DNA from: an uncultured Traorella sp.
Lineage (GTDB): Bacteria; Bacillota_I; Bacilli_A; Erysipelotrichales; Erysipelotrichaceae
Length of the DNA: 11,464 bases
Assembly (NCBI GenBank): GCA_945938205.1
Contig: CAMEUL010000017.1
Location: forward strand, 1 to 11,464
Reading direction: 5' to 3'
A model generated the notes under the pieces. That model worked only from the letters and a program-made list of their open reading frames with translations. It did not search any database and was not told the origin of the DNA. This document shows, in pieces, positions 1-7,845 of this stretch. Within the stretch, counting starts at the first letter, position 1. Every line of letters starts with the position of its first letter. The position numbers and the translations under genes are program-made.

Positions 1-78
1 GCTGGCAGGCAGGCTATCTTGATAGAGCGAATAAAGTGTTGCCTGACATCTTTTTTTGAGTGAACTTTCATGATTCAT
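1..78 (-). CDS. Unidentified protein, N-terminal fragment (gene runs off the left edge)
   Basis: An open frame starts at the ATG at 76-78 and stays open for 26 codons to the window edge. It begins MNHESSLKKRCQATLYSLYQ. An AGAGGTG ribosome binding site lies at 84-90, five bases before the ATG, which is why I call this a real start. It follows the EAL-protein gene on the same strand but lies beyond that gene's terminator, so it is probably transcribed separately. A possible promoter is TTGTCA (121-126) with TATATG (96-101); the spacer of 19 is long and the match is weak. The visible residues are polar and basic with no signal peptide. I do not recognise the family, and 26 residues are too few to assign a function. 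Confidence 0.6.
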   Translation of the reverse strand, partial: MNHESSLKKRCQATLYSLYQDSLPAS

Positions 79-124
79 ATTTTCACCTCTACTTTCATAT
101 ATCCTCAAAAGATTCTTGTTTGAC

Positions 125-159
125 AAAAAAAGATCATGATGTCTTCCATCATGATCTTT
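125..159 (-). terminator. Rho-independent terminator of the EAL-protein gene
   Basis: Perfect 12-bp inverted repeat, with arms 129-140 and 148-159 and a 7-base loop. On the minus strand it is followed by a run of T (complement of A125-A131). It starts seven bases after the stop codon of the EAL gene and ends its transcription before the next minus-strand gene. Confidence 0.88.
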
Positions 160-165
160 GATCAT

Positions 166-2043
166 TTATGCTTCCGCTTTCTGCGTATGAGCTTTCAAAA
201 AATCTAAACATTCCTGCAAAGGCAATGGTTTGGAGTAATAGAATCCCTGGATATAATCCACGCCTTCGCTTTTCATTCTGTTTGCTTCCTCTTCAGATTC
301 AATACCTTCCGCCACAACGCTTAGTCCTATGCCATGAGCCATGCTGAGAACAGCTCTGACAACCTGTTCGGCTTTTGAAGATTTGAAAAAGGACTTCGAC
401 ATATCATAATCCAGTTTCACAATGGATACCGGCATTTCAACCACATACATCAGATTGGATTCTCCTTTTCCAAAATCATCCAGTGAAAAAGTAAATCCAT
501 AATCCATCAGTATCTTCATATTCTCTAAAAGAGTCTTTCGAGCACCAATAGAAGCTGTTTCTGTGATTTCCAGATTGATCATCTTAGGATCTACTTCATA
601 TTTTTTAATCATGGAAATCAGTTTTTCTGACAGATCCTTTTTTTCACACTGTACAACAGAAAGATTGATTTCTATATAGTGAATTCCCAATTTTACTATA
701 TCGGTATTCTTTAGAAACTGACAGACTTTCTCAAAAACCCTTTCACCCAGTTCTAATATCTGTCCATTATTTTCAGCTACAGGAATAAACACACCCGGAG
801 ATAGCAGTCCACCGTCTTTTTTTCGGATCCTTACCAGAGCTTCTGCGGAAGTAAAACATTTTTCCTGATTCGAGTAGATCGGCTGCAGGAAAACCTCCAC
901 ACGATCTTCCAGCAAGGCTTCCGTTATTTGCTGTTCAATCAGATAGTTTTCTTTAAATTTCGCAATCATTTCTTCATCCGCATACATCAGTTTTTCTTTT
1001 TCATCTTTGTATTCTGTTCTCACAAAAAGCATAAAACGGAACAGTTCTTCAGTATCCGAAAAAGCAGCAGTATTTGAAGCCAGAACCATGGAGGCAGATT
1101 TCCAGAAGTCTTCCATCTCTGAAAAAGCCTCGATAATAGTTGCACCGGCAGCTTCCAATTTTTCGGATGTTTCACTGATCAAAACAAGGCTCAGATGAAT
1201 GTTCTTGAATACCATTACATCCTCTTTCACAATGCTCAGGATCTTTTTTAAAACATCATTCACATCCATTCCCTGTTCTTCAAGAAAACCTGTATTCTCA
1301 AAGTATATTTCCATAACACTAACATTTTCTTTACGATCATACAGTTCTTTCACATATTCCGTTAAAGCATATGAATTGAAACAGTCCAAATTGCGTTCGA
1401 GATATGCTTCAGGATTTTCCATGATCACAAACAAGATCAGCATACCCAATGTACTAGCAAATCCAACGATAAGAAGTGAATTGTTGAAAAACTGTATGAC
1501 AGCACTCGCTATCCATATAATCATCCATAGCAAGATGGCAGACCTTCTTCTTGGATTCAACTGTTTGCGATACACGATTGTCACCGCCACCGTGATCAGG
1601 ATATAGATCCCAACAAAAGCATAAACGGATAGTACTGCCGGTCCATATGTATACATTTGACTTTCATCCGCAAATATGTAAATTGGAAGCAAATAGATGA
1701 CCAGGCTCTGAACTAAAAGCAGCCACATCAGTTTCATAGTAATTCTTCGATGTTCCTGCTCAGGATAAAGATCGCTCATCACATAAATAAGTGCGGACCA
1801 TGCACCCCATATCAGAGTAATAATATAAGACTTACATACTGCTTCAACCAAAAAAAGTGAAAGAGACTCCCTAAACCGAATGGCAACCAGAGAGAGGATA
1901 TCTCCTATTAAACTGACTGTTAATATGCACAGTACAGCGTAAAATACCTTTTCTTTGTATAATTGAAGTGTCTTGTGACTTTTATAAAAAACAATCAGCA
2001 GAAATAATATACATAAACCACATAGCTGAAACTGTATATTCAT
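166..2043 (-). CDS. Seven-helix membrane sensor with degenerate GGDEF and EAL c-di-GMP phosphodiesterase domain
   Basis: The 625-residue protein probably hydrolyses cyclic di-GMP to pGpG at the inner face of the membrane, under control of an N-terminal sensor. About seven hydrophobic helices fill residues 3-208 (roughly 3-20, 33-54, 66-88, 104-124, 135-157, 168-186, 189-208), like the 7TM sensor regions of some histidine kinases. Residues about 215-345 align by pattern with a GGDEF domain, but NIHLS (281-285) stands where GGDEF should be, so cyclase activity is not expected. The EAL domain (about 365-620) keeps all the residues I look for: E401 of EAL, N460, E492, D522 and D523 of DDFG, K543, E579 and Q599. 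The start has GGAGGAA at 2048-2054. The gene stands alone, with its own promoter and terminator. The signal sensed is unknown. Confidence 0.88.
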   Translation of the reverse strand: MNIQFQLCGLCILFLLIVFYKSHKTLQLYKEKVFYAVLCILTVSLIGDILSLVAIRFRESLSLFLVEAVCKSYIITLIWGAWSALIYVMSDLYPEQEHRRITMKLMWLLLVQSLVIYLLPIYIFADESQMYTYGPAVLSVYAFVGIYILITVAVTIVYRKQLNPRRRSAILLWMIIWIASAVIQFFNNSLLIVGFASTLGMLILFVIMENPEAYLERNLDCFNSYALTEYVKELYDRKENVSVMEIYFENTGFLEEQGMDVNDVLKKILSIVKEDVMVFKNIHLSLVLISETSEKLEAAGATIIEAFSEMEDFWKSASMVLASNTAAFSDTEELFRFMLFVRTEYKDEKEKLMYADEEMIAKFKENYLIEQQITEALLEDRVEVFLQPIYSNQEKCFTSAEALVRIRKKDGGLLSPGVFIPVAENNGQILELGERVFEKVCQFLKNTDIVKLGIHYIEINLSVVQCEKKDLSEKLISMIKKYEVDPKMINLEITETASIGARKTLLENMKILMDYGFTFSLDDFGKGESNLMYVVEMPVSIVKLDYDMSKSFFKSSKAEQVVRAVLSMAHGIGLSVVAEGIESEEEANRMKSEGVDYIQGFYYSKPLPLQECLDFLKAHTQKAEA

Positions 2044-2047
2044 ATTT

Positions 2048-2104
2048 TTCCTCCAGGTCTAAAGATGTTTTTTTTATTTTACCACAACTTTTCTTCAGTT
2101 GAAA
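2048..2104 (-). promoter_or_regulatory. Candidate promoter and ribosome binding site of the EAL-protein gene
   Basis: On the minus strand an extended -10 box, TGG followed by TAAAAT (TAAAAT at 2076-2081, TGG at 2082-2084), lies 17 bases from a weak -35 TTTCAA (2099-2104). The GGAGGAA ribosome binding site is at 2048-2054. The -10 is a good match and the -35 is poor; the TG extension could compensate. No experimental support. Confidence 0.45.
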
Positions 2105-2201
2105 ACTCCTAAAAATGAAAAAGAAAAGAGATGGAACCTCTATAGAGTGAAACTCATTTATGAAATTGTTCTCATTCTCATTTATTCTTACATTTTCTCA
2201 T

Positions 2202-2229
2202 AAAAAAGCTGAAAAACAATGTTTTCAGC
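2202..2229 (-). terminator. Rho-independent terminator of the ABC exporter operon
   Basis: Inverted repeat with 8-bp arms GCTGAAAA (2208-2215) and TTTTCAGC (2222-2229) and a 6-base loop. On the minus strand it is followed by six T (complement of 2202-2207). It begins one base after the stop codon of the downstream ABC gene. Confidence 0.82.
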
Positions 2230-2230
2230 A

Positions 2231-4255
2231 TTATGCATACAACTGCAATTCATAAAGTTTTTTATAAATGCCTTCTTTCTGAAGAAGTTCTTGATGAGTA
2301 CCCATTTCACGGATCCTTCCTTTATGCATGACAATAATATTATCTGCATGCTGGATCGTGCTTAAACGATGCGCTACCATGATGGTAGTTCTTCCTTTCA
2401 TAAGAGTTTCAAGAGCATCCTGAATCAGATGTTCTGTTTCAGTATCTATGTTGGCAGTAGCTTCATCCATGACCAGGATCTTTGGATCAAAAGCCAAGGT
2501 TCTCGCAAATGACAAAAGTTGTCTCTGTCCGGCTGACAAAGAAGATCCACGTTCACTGACAGTTTCATGATACTGATTTGGAAGCTGTTCAATAAAGTGA
2601 TCCGCATTGACCATATGAGCACATGTCTTTACGGTTTCTTCATCAATCATCTCATTGGACAAGGTAATATTGTTTTCAATGTCTCCTGTGAAAATAAACA
2701 CATCCTGCTGCATCTGTCCAATCGCTGCGCGAAGCTGAGAGATGCTCAGATCTTGGATATCCACATCATCGATCAATATCTGTCCTTTCTGAATATCATA
2801 ATAACGTCCTATCAGATTCAGAATAGAACTCTTACCGGCACCTGTTGCTCCTACAAAAGCCACTTTTTCTCCCGGATGAATCACAAAGGATACATCCTTT
2901 AACACATAATCATCATTTTCATAAGCAAACCATACATTTCTGAATTCGATTTTTCCTTTGATTTCATCAAGAATCGTAGGATTTGCTTTTTCCAGAATCG
3001 TATTTTTTTCATCCAGAACCGTGAAAATCTTTTCGGCACTGGCAAAAGCATTCTGCAATGTGGAGAACTGTTCCGCAAGATCTTGTATCGGTTCAAAGAA
3101 GTTTGCGATATAGTTGATGAAAACATAAAGGATACCAATCGTGATCGTCGTATCCAATACCCCTTTTCCACCTGTATAAAGAACGATGGCCAATGCTACC
3201 TGACTTAAAAAATAAATCATCGGACGGAAGATGGCAAAAACAGTCAGTTGCTGGATATTGGCGCGGTACAGATCCAGACTCTTATCCATGAATTCATGAT
3301 ATTTCATGTCTTCATTCGCAAAGATCTGAATCAGTCGCATTCCTGATATATTTTCAGACAGAAAGGTATTCAACGCACTGATCTTTGTACGGATCTTGCG
3401 ATGAATCTTTCTGGAGAGTGTTTTAAAAACATAGGTCAGTACACCAATGATCGGCAGCATGATAAAAGAATACAGTGCCAGTTTGACATCCATGCTTAAC
3501 ATCACGACAGCCAGTCCAAGGATCTTGATCGAATTTCGGAAAAGACGGATAAGGATATTCGCATACATTTCATGAAGGCTTTCCACATCATTGGTGATTC
3601 GTGTTACAATGCGGCCCACCGGATGCGTATCAAAATAACGAAGCGGCAATGAATGCACATGATGAAAAAGTTCTTCACGAATCGTAAAGATAATTTTCTG
3701 TCCTGTTTTCTGGAGGATCATTGTCTGAACAAATGTCGCAATCATATTCAATACTAAGACAATCAGATACAGAATACCGATTTTCAGAATTCCCATGAAA
3801 TCATTTTTGCGAAGTACGGACAATTGTTCCTGATTCATTTTTCTTCCGATCAGATCATCAAGCACCAGCATATCGTTGGTAACATAATTGACATCGATAC
3901 CTTTTTGACTTTGCGCATACAGCCTTTCGCTTTCTTCTTGGGTAAGATCTTCAAAGTAATAATAAGAATCTTTCACCATGACAAGCTGAGTAAATGTTTT
4001 AGATTCACTTAAATCTTTGGAAAGATAGTTTCCTTCAAAGTAAAGATCACTTTTTTCAACGACCCCATAGGGTGTGTTATATCCTTCAATATACACATCG
4101 ATGGCATTTCCTATCAGTATCGGACGAAGCAGTTCAAAGCCGGTAATGGCTAAAACAAGGAGCAATGATACGATCATTTCTCTGACATAAGGACGCAAAT
4201 AGGAAAACAGACGCTTGAAGACACTTCCATTATATTGGATTTCTTTTTCTTCCAT
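2231..4255 (-). CDS. ABC exporter half-transporter, BmrD/YheH-like (consensus ATP-site subunit)
   Basis: The 674-residue protein is a fused permease and ATPase, expected to form a heterodimeric exporter with the gene just upstream. Six transmembrane helices occupy residues about 25-390, interrupted by a polar segment (about 55-150) between helices 1 and 2. Bacillus BmrD has an extracellular domain there, and the length is close to BmrD (about 673 by memory). In the nucleotide-binding domain I see A-loop Y445, Walker A GATGAGKS (469-476), Q-loop Q517, signature LSAGQ (573-577), Walker B ending in D597 with catalytic E598, and H629. It therefore supplies the competent Walker side of the active ATP site, while its LSAGQ signature is degenerate. 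GGAGG at 4263-4267 directly follows the upstream stop codon; the gap is 12 bases, implying translational coupling. The substrate cannot be read from sequence; drugs or amphipathic peptides are likely. Confidence 0.92.
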   Translation of the reverse strand: MEEKEIQYNGSVFKRLFSYLRPYVREMIVSLLLVLAITGFELLRPILIGNAIDVYIEGYNTPYGVVEKSDLYFEGNYLSKDLSESKTFTQLVMVKDSYYYFEDLTQEESERLYAQSQKGIDVNYVTNDMLVLDDLIGRKMNQEQLSVLRKNDFMGILKIGILYLIVLVLNMIATFVQTMILQKTGQKIIFTIREELFHHVHSLPLRYFDTHPVGRIVTRITNDVESLHEMYANILIRLFRNSIKILGLAVVMLSMDVKLALYSFIMLPIIGVLTYVFKTLSRKIHRKIRTKISALNTFLSENISGMRLIQIFANEDMKYHEFMDKSLDLYRANIQQLTVFAIFRPMIYFLSQVALAIVLYTGGKGVLDTTITIGILYVFINYIANFFEPIQDLAEQFSTLQNAFASAEKIFTVLDEKNTILEKANPTILDEIKGKIEFRNVWFAYENDDYVLKDVSFVIHPGEKVAFVGATGAGKSSILNLIGRYYDIQKGQILIDDVDIQDLSISQLRAAIGQMQQDVFIFTGDIENNITLSNEMIDEETVKTCAHMVNADHFIEQLPNQYHETVSERGSSLSAGQRQLLSFARTLAFDPKILVMDEATANIDTETEHLIQDALETLMKGRTTIMVAHRLSTIQHADNIIVMHKGRIREMGTHQELLQKEGIYKKLYELQLYA

Positions 4256-4267
4256 ATGTTTTCCTCC

Positions 4268-6016
4268 TTACTCTTCACTGAGCTGTTTTTCCAGCTGCTG
4301 CTTCTCATACATGCTTCTGAAGACACCCTGTATTTCCATAAGTTCATCAAAGGTTCCATATTCACAGATTTTTCCTTCATCCAAAACAAGAATATGATCT
4401 GCATTGCGTACGGTTGAAATTCGATGAGCAATGATCAGTGTTGTCTTGTTGTGACGTTTGGCTTTAAGATTTTCAAGGATCCTGTCTTCTGTATCTGTAT
4501 CCACAGCACTGAGAGAATCATCCAGGATCAGAATTGGCGCATCTTTCAAAAGAGCACGGGCAATGGCACAGCGCTGTTTCTGTCCGCCGGAAAGAGTAAC
4601 CCCTCTTTCACCCACAACCGTTTCATACCCCTCAGGAAAATCCAAGATATTCTCATGAACGCAAGCTTCCCTACAGGCTTCCTGCACTTCTTCCAGGGTC
4701 GCATTTTCCTTTCCAAAAGCAATGTTGTGAGCCAGCGTATCACTGAAAAGCATGCTGTCTTGCGGAACATAGGCGATATTAGTTCTGAGGATATGCAAAG
4801 GAATCTTTTTAATATTCACTCCATCGATCAAAATCTCTCCCTGAGTCACATCATACAGTCTCAACAAAAGATTGACGAGGGTAGTCTTGCCATCTCCACA
4901 TCTTCCCAGAATAGCCAATGTTTCACCCTGTTGGATGTCAAGATGAATGTCATGCAGCACATCACCATATTCATCTCCATAACTGAAGGATAAATGACAA
5001 AAGGAGATATTCCCTTTGAGTTCCTGAATATCTTCCGTATTTTCATCATCTTGGATATCCGGAATTTCATGAAATATATGACGGATACGGCCAATTGCTG
5101 CTCTTCCCTGCGAAAAAGAAGTAATACTGTCACCCAAAGCAATCATTGGCCAGACCAGCATTCCCAAGTATTGAGAAAAAGCAACAAAGCGTCCCAGTGT
5201 GATCTGCGCTGTAATTGCGAGATATCCGCCATAGATGATCGTAATGGCATAACTGAGTCCAATAATAAAATCCAAAAGTGGCATAAAGGTAGCCATCAAT
5301 TTGACAACTTCCAGATTCTTTTTCATATTATGAAGATTTACTTTTCTGAAATTTTGTTCCTGTATCTTTTCTTGTACAAATGCCTTAATGACTCTTTCTC
5401 CTGTAACACTCTCCTGAACATAGTCACTCATGTTGGCAAAAGCTTCCTGTTTTTCCGCAAACTTCTTTTCAAAAGTTTCTCCAAAATAATAGCCGCCAAT
5501 CGCAATCAGCGACATCGGGATCAATGTCAAAAGGGTCAACTTCAGATCCACATGAACCATCATTTTATATAAGACAAGTCCTGTCATGACCACCGCATCA
5601 AAACTAGAAATGACTGCCGGTCCAATCGCATTTCGAAGGGCTTCCAGATCATTGGTGAAATGTGTCATCAGATCTCCTGTTTTATGCGTATTGAAAAAAG
5701 TGGATGATAATTCTTCCAATTTTGAAAACATATCATTTCTTAGTTCTCTTTCAATTTTGCGAGATGTCCCGAAAATGAAAAAACGCCATAAAACACGTCC
5801 TACAGTAATGATCAGCGCACAACCTAACAGCGATATGATCAAAAGGAACACACCCTTTAAATCAAGTGTATTCCCGGCTAAACCATCTGTGATTTCTCCT
5901 GTGATCTGGGGAATAAACAGATTGACATAATCCACTATCAATAGCGTCAAAAGTCCTAACAGATATGGTATTTTGTATTTATAGATATACGGAAAGAGAA
6001 CTCCTTTTTTCGACAT
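4268..6016 (-). CDS. ABC exporter half-transporter, BmrC/YheI-like (degenerate ATP-site subunit)
   Basis: The 582-residue protein is the first gene of the exporter operon and pairs with the 674-residue protein downstream. Six helices span about 15-300, followed by an ATPase domain with A-loop Y346, Walker A GRCGDGKT (371-378), Q419, a canonical LSGGQ signature (475-479), Walker B ending in D499-D500, and H531. The residue that should be catalytic glutamate is aspartate (D500), the mark of the non-hydrolysing site in heterodimeric exporters; Bacillus BmrC also has aspartate there. Its canonical signature motif completes the active site of the partner. Length matches BmrC/YheI (about 585 by memory). 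The start has GGGGTGG at 6020-6026. LmrC/LmrD-type multidrug exporters have the same organisation, so the symbol is left open. Confidence 0.92.
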   Translation of the reverse strand: MSKKGVLFPYIYKYKIPYLLGLLTLLIVDYVNLFIPQITGEITDGLAGNTLDLKGVFLLIISLLGCALIITVGRVLWRFFIFGTSRKIERELRNDMFSKLEELSSTFFNTHKTGDLMTHFTNDLEALRNAIGPAVISSFDAVVMTGLVLYKMMVHVDLKLTLLTLIPMSLIAIGGYYFGETFEKKFAEKQEAFANMSDYVQESVTGERVIKAFVQEKIQEQNFRKVNLHNMKKNLEVVKLMATFMPLLDFIIGLSYAITIIYGGYLAITAQITLGRFVAFSQYLGMLVWPMIALGDSITSFSQGRAAIGRIRHIFHEIPDIQDDENTEDIQELKGNISFCHLSFSYGDEYGDVLHDIHLDIQQGETLAILGRCGDGKTTLVNLLLRLYDVTQGEILIDGVNIKKIPLHILRTNIAYVPQDSMLFSDTLAHNIAFGKENATLEEVQEACREACVHENILDFPEGYETVVGERGVTLSGGQKQRCAIARALLKDAPILILDDSLSAVDTDTEDRILENLKAKRHNKTTLIIAHRISTVRNADHILVLDEGKICEYGTFDELMEIQGVFRSMYEKQQLEKQLSEE

Positions 6017-6043
6017 AAGCCACCCCTAATAATCGTTGTTCAT

Positions 6044-6072
6044 ATTTTACCTCTATCCTTTCCATTTTACAA
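6044..6072 (-). promoter_or_regulatory. Candidate promoter of the ABC exporter operon
   Basis: On the minus strand TTGTAA (6067-6072) and TAAAAT (6044-6049) are separated by exactly 17 bases. The -10 box is 27 bases upstream of the ATG at 6014-6016. No attenuator hairpin or leader peptide of the kind known for Bacillus bmrCD is visible between the promoter and the start codon. Confidence 0.55.
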
Positions 6073-6104
6073 TTCAAATTCTTAGCTTCTAGTTTGATCA
6101 CGAC

Positions 6105-6133
6105 AAAAAAAGCATCTGTCAAATGACAGATGC
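6105..6133 (-). terminator. Rho-independent terminator of gpmI
   Basis: Perfect 9-bp stem GCATCTGTC (6112-6120) with GACAGATGC (6125-6133) and an AAAT loop. On the minus strand it is followed by seven T (complement of 6105-6111). It starts nine bases after the gpmI stop codon and separates gpmI from the ABC operon. Confidence 0.9.
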
Positions 6134-6142
6134 AATTAGATC

Positions 6143-7711
6143 TTATTTAATGATAGCTGGTAACCAGTGTTCATCTGGTTCAAGTCCCATCAGTTTCGCA
6201 ACTGTGCTAGCTACGTTAGCTAAACCGAAGTCACCTTCTGCAATTTCCACATCAGCACCATAAATGATAAATGGAACTTTGTTTAATGTATGAGAAGTTT
6301 TGGCTTTTAATGGAGCCCCTTCCTTTTTAGGTTTTTCATACATTTCATCAGCGTTTCCATGGTCTGCAGTCACAAGCAGGATACCATTGACTTTATCCAC
6401 CGCTTTTTTGATGCGAGCCAGATTCAAGTCAACACTTTCCACACCGATCACTGTAGCTTCATAGTTACCAGTATGTCCTACCATGTCACCATTAGGGAAG
6501 TTGGTACGTAAGAAATCATATTTATTGGATTCAATAGCTTCTACCAGCTGATCTGTGATTTCAGCACTCTTCATCCAAGGTCTTTCTTCAAATGGTACGA
6601 CATCAGATTTGATTTCTACCCAGTCTTCCAGTTCATCAGAGAATTTCTGTGAGTTATTTCCGTTCCAGAAATAAGTAACGTGTCCATATTTCTGTGTTTC
6701 ACTGATGGCATATGATTTCACACCATGTTTTACCATGAATTCACTCATGGTATGTTTGATCTTTGGTGGATAAACAAGGAAATGATTTGGGATCTTCAAA
6801 TCGCCGTCATACTGCAGCATTCCGGCATACATAACATCCGGTACACGTACACGGTCAAACTTATCAAAGTTTTCATCATCAAATGCCAAAGAGATTTCCT
6901 GAGCACGGTCACCACGGAAGTTGTACAGTACAACACTGTCTCCATCTTCAATAGCACCAACAGGCTGTCCATCTTTCGCAATGACAAATGCTGGCAGATC
7001 CTGGTCAATAACACCTAGTTCCTTACGGTAGGTTTCGATGGCTTCTGTTGCTGTCGCAAACTGTCTACCTTCACCTAATACATGTGTCTTCCATCCTGCT
7101 TCCACCATTGCCCAGTTTGCCTGATAACGGTCCATTGTGATCTTCATACGTCCGCCACCACTGGCAATGCATGCGTGGAAGTTTTCATCATTGATGTTCT
7201 TCATGAAATCTTCAATTTGATCAATATACGTTAAAGCACTTGTTTCAGGAACATCACGTCCATCAAGAAGAGCATGAACACGAACTTCTTTTACACCGTC
7301 TTCCTTCGCTCTTTCAATCAAAGCCATCAGATGATTGATGTGTGAATGCACATTTCCATCTGAAAGAAGTCCCATAAAATGCATTTTTCCATTCTTGCAT
7401 TTTTCAATCAGCTGTTTCCATGTTTCTGTTTCAAAAATATCTTTGGATTCAATGGATTCATTGACTAGTTTTGCTCCCTGAGAATAGATCTGTCCACAGC
7501 CAAGTGCGTTATGACCAACTTCAGAGTTTCCCATATCGCCATCACTTGGCAGCCCTACAGCCAATCCATGAGCAGCAATAGCCGCATGTGGGCAGGTAGC
7601 CATTAATTCATCTAAATTAGGTGTATAGGCATTTTCCACAGCATTTCCAAGTTTGTTTTCGCTGAGTCCAACACCGTCCATCACCACTAATACAACAGGT
7701 CTTTTCGACAT
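6143..7711 (-). CDS. gpmI: 2,3-bisphosphoglycerate-independent phosphoglycerate mutase, trypanosomatid/plant-like subtype
   Basis: This 522-residue enzyme interconverts 3- and 2-phosphoglycerate in glycolysis in the cytosol, using two metal ions and a phosphoserine intermediate. Visible active-site residues are D12 (MDGVG), nucleophile S63 in GNSEVGH, H122, D153, R188, R195, R266, R269, K341, D409 and H413 (NGDMVGHTG), D450 and H451 (ADHGN), and H474. I chose the ATG at 7709-7711 because GGAGGT at 7718-7723 sits six bases before it. A GTG 18 codons upstream (7763-7765) has no binding site and its reading frame would cross the likely promoter. Several segments (GGGRM then MDRYQANW, NFRGDRA, GHVTYFWNGN, SHTLNKVPF) differ from the Bacillus form and recall the trypanosomatid/plant-like branch. 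It is transcribed alone and divergently from asnB. Confidence 0.95.
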   Translation of the reverse strand: MSKRPVVLVVMDGVGLSENKLGNAVENAYTPNLDELMATCPHAAIAAHGLAVGLPSDGDMGNSEVGHNALGCGQIYSQGAKLVNESIESKDIFETETWKQLIEKCKNGKMHFMGLLSDGNVHSHINHLMALIERAKEDGVKEVRVHALLDGRDVPETSALTYIDQIEDFMKNINDENFHACIASGGGRMKITMDRYQANWAMVEAGWKTHVLGEGRQFATATEAIETYRKELGVIDQDLPAFVIAKDGQPVGAIEDGDSVVLYNFRGDRAQEISLAFDDENFDKFDRVRVPDVMYAGMLQYDGDLKIPNHFLVYPPKIKHTMSEFMVKHGVKSYAISETQKYGHVTYFWNGNNSQKFSDELEDWVEIKSDVVPFEERPWMKSAEITDQLVEAIESNKYDFLRTNFPNGDMVGHTGNYEATVIGVESVDLNLARIKKAVDKVNGILLVTADHGNADEMYEKPKKEGAPLKAKTSHTLNKVPFIIYGADVEIAEGDFGLANVASTVAKLMGLEPDEHWLPAIIK

Positions 7712-7717
7712 ATTTTT

Positions 7718-7723
7718 ACCTCC
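7718..7723 (-). promoter_or_regulatory. Ribosome binding site fixing the gpmI start
   Basis: GGAGGT on the minus strand, six bases upstream of the ATG at 7709-7711. It selects this start over the longer GTG-initiated frame beginning at 7765. Confidence 0.85.
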
Positions 7724-7736
7724 GTTAAACAAGTAT

Positions 7737-7765
7737 AATATATCACTTTTTTTGAAGATTCGCAC
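7737..7765 (-). promoter_or_regulatory. Candidate extended -10 promoter of gpmI
   Basis: On the minus strand TGA followed by TATATT (7737-7742, TG at 7744-7745) makes an extended -10 box 25 bases upstream of the gpmI ATG. At 17-base spacing the -35 position (7760-7765) reads GTGCGA, a poor match. An overlapping TATACT at 7732-7737 is an alternative -10. Confidence 0.35.
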
Positions 7766-7821
7766 CTCATTTACAGTATTATTTCCTTTTTTTCATAAGA
7801 AACGCGCTCTTTGAATACAAT
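7752..7821 (+). promoter_or_regulatory. Possible asnB promoter elements
   Basis: Two weak options exist on the plus strand. One is TTGAAG (7752-7757) with TATTAT (7777-7782) at a long 19-base spacing. The other is an isolated TACAAT (7816-7821), 24 bases before the asnB ATG, with no good -35. I cannot decide between them. No T-box or other riboswitch is evident: the whole gpmI-asnB gap is only 134 bases. Confidence 0.25.
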
Positions 7822-7845
7822 GAGTATCAAAAGGGGCGTGAAATC

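Noticed and set aside
4424..5930. Long plus-strand open frames opposite the ABC genes (114-192 codons), and similar frames opposite gpmI and asnB
   Set aside because: They lie antisense to well-conserved proteins, lack binding sites and family resemblance, and are shadows of the coding pattern on the other strand.
6026..6043. A five-codon open frame (MNNDY) upstream of the ABC operon, possible leader peptide
   Set aside because: Its ATG abuts the -10 box (6044-6049), so transcription would start inside or after it, and no attenuator hairpin follows.
7734..7739. Perfect TATAAT on the plus strand between gpmI and asnB, as asnB promoter
   Set aside because: No -35-like sequence lies at 16 to 18 bases upstream, and the same bases are better explained as part of the minus-strand gpmI -10 region.
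7712..7765. An 18-codon N-terminal extension of gpmI starting at GTG 7763-7765
   Set aside because: It has no ribosome binding site, overlaps the candidate promoter and the real binding site at 7718-7723, and has no counterpart in the family, whose proteins start just before the metal-binding aspartate.
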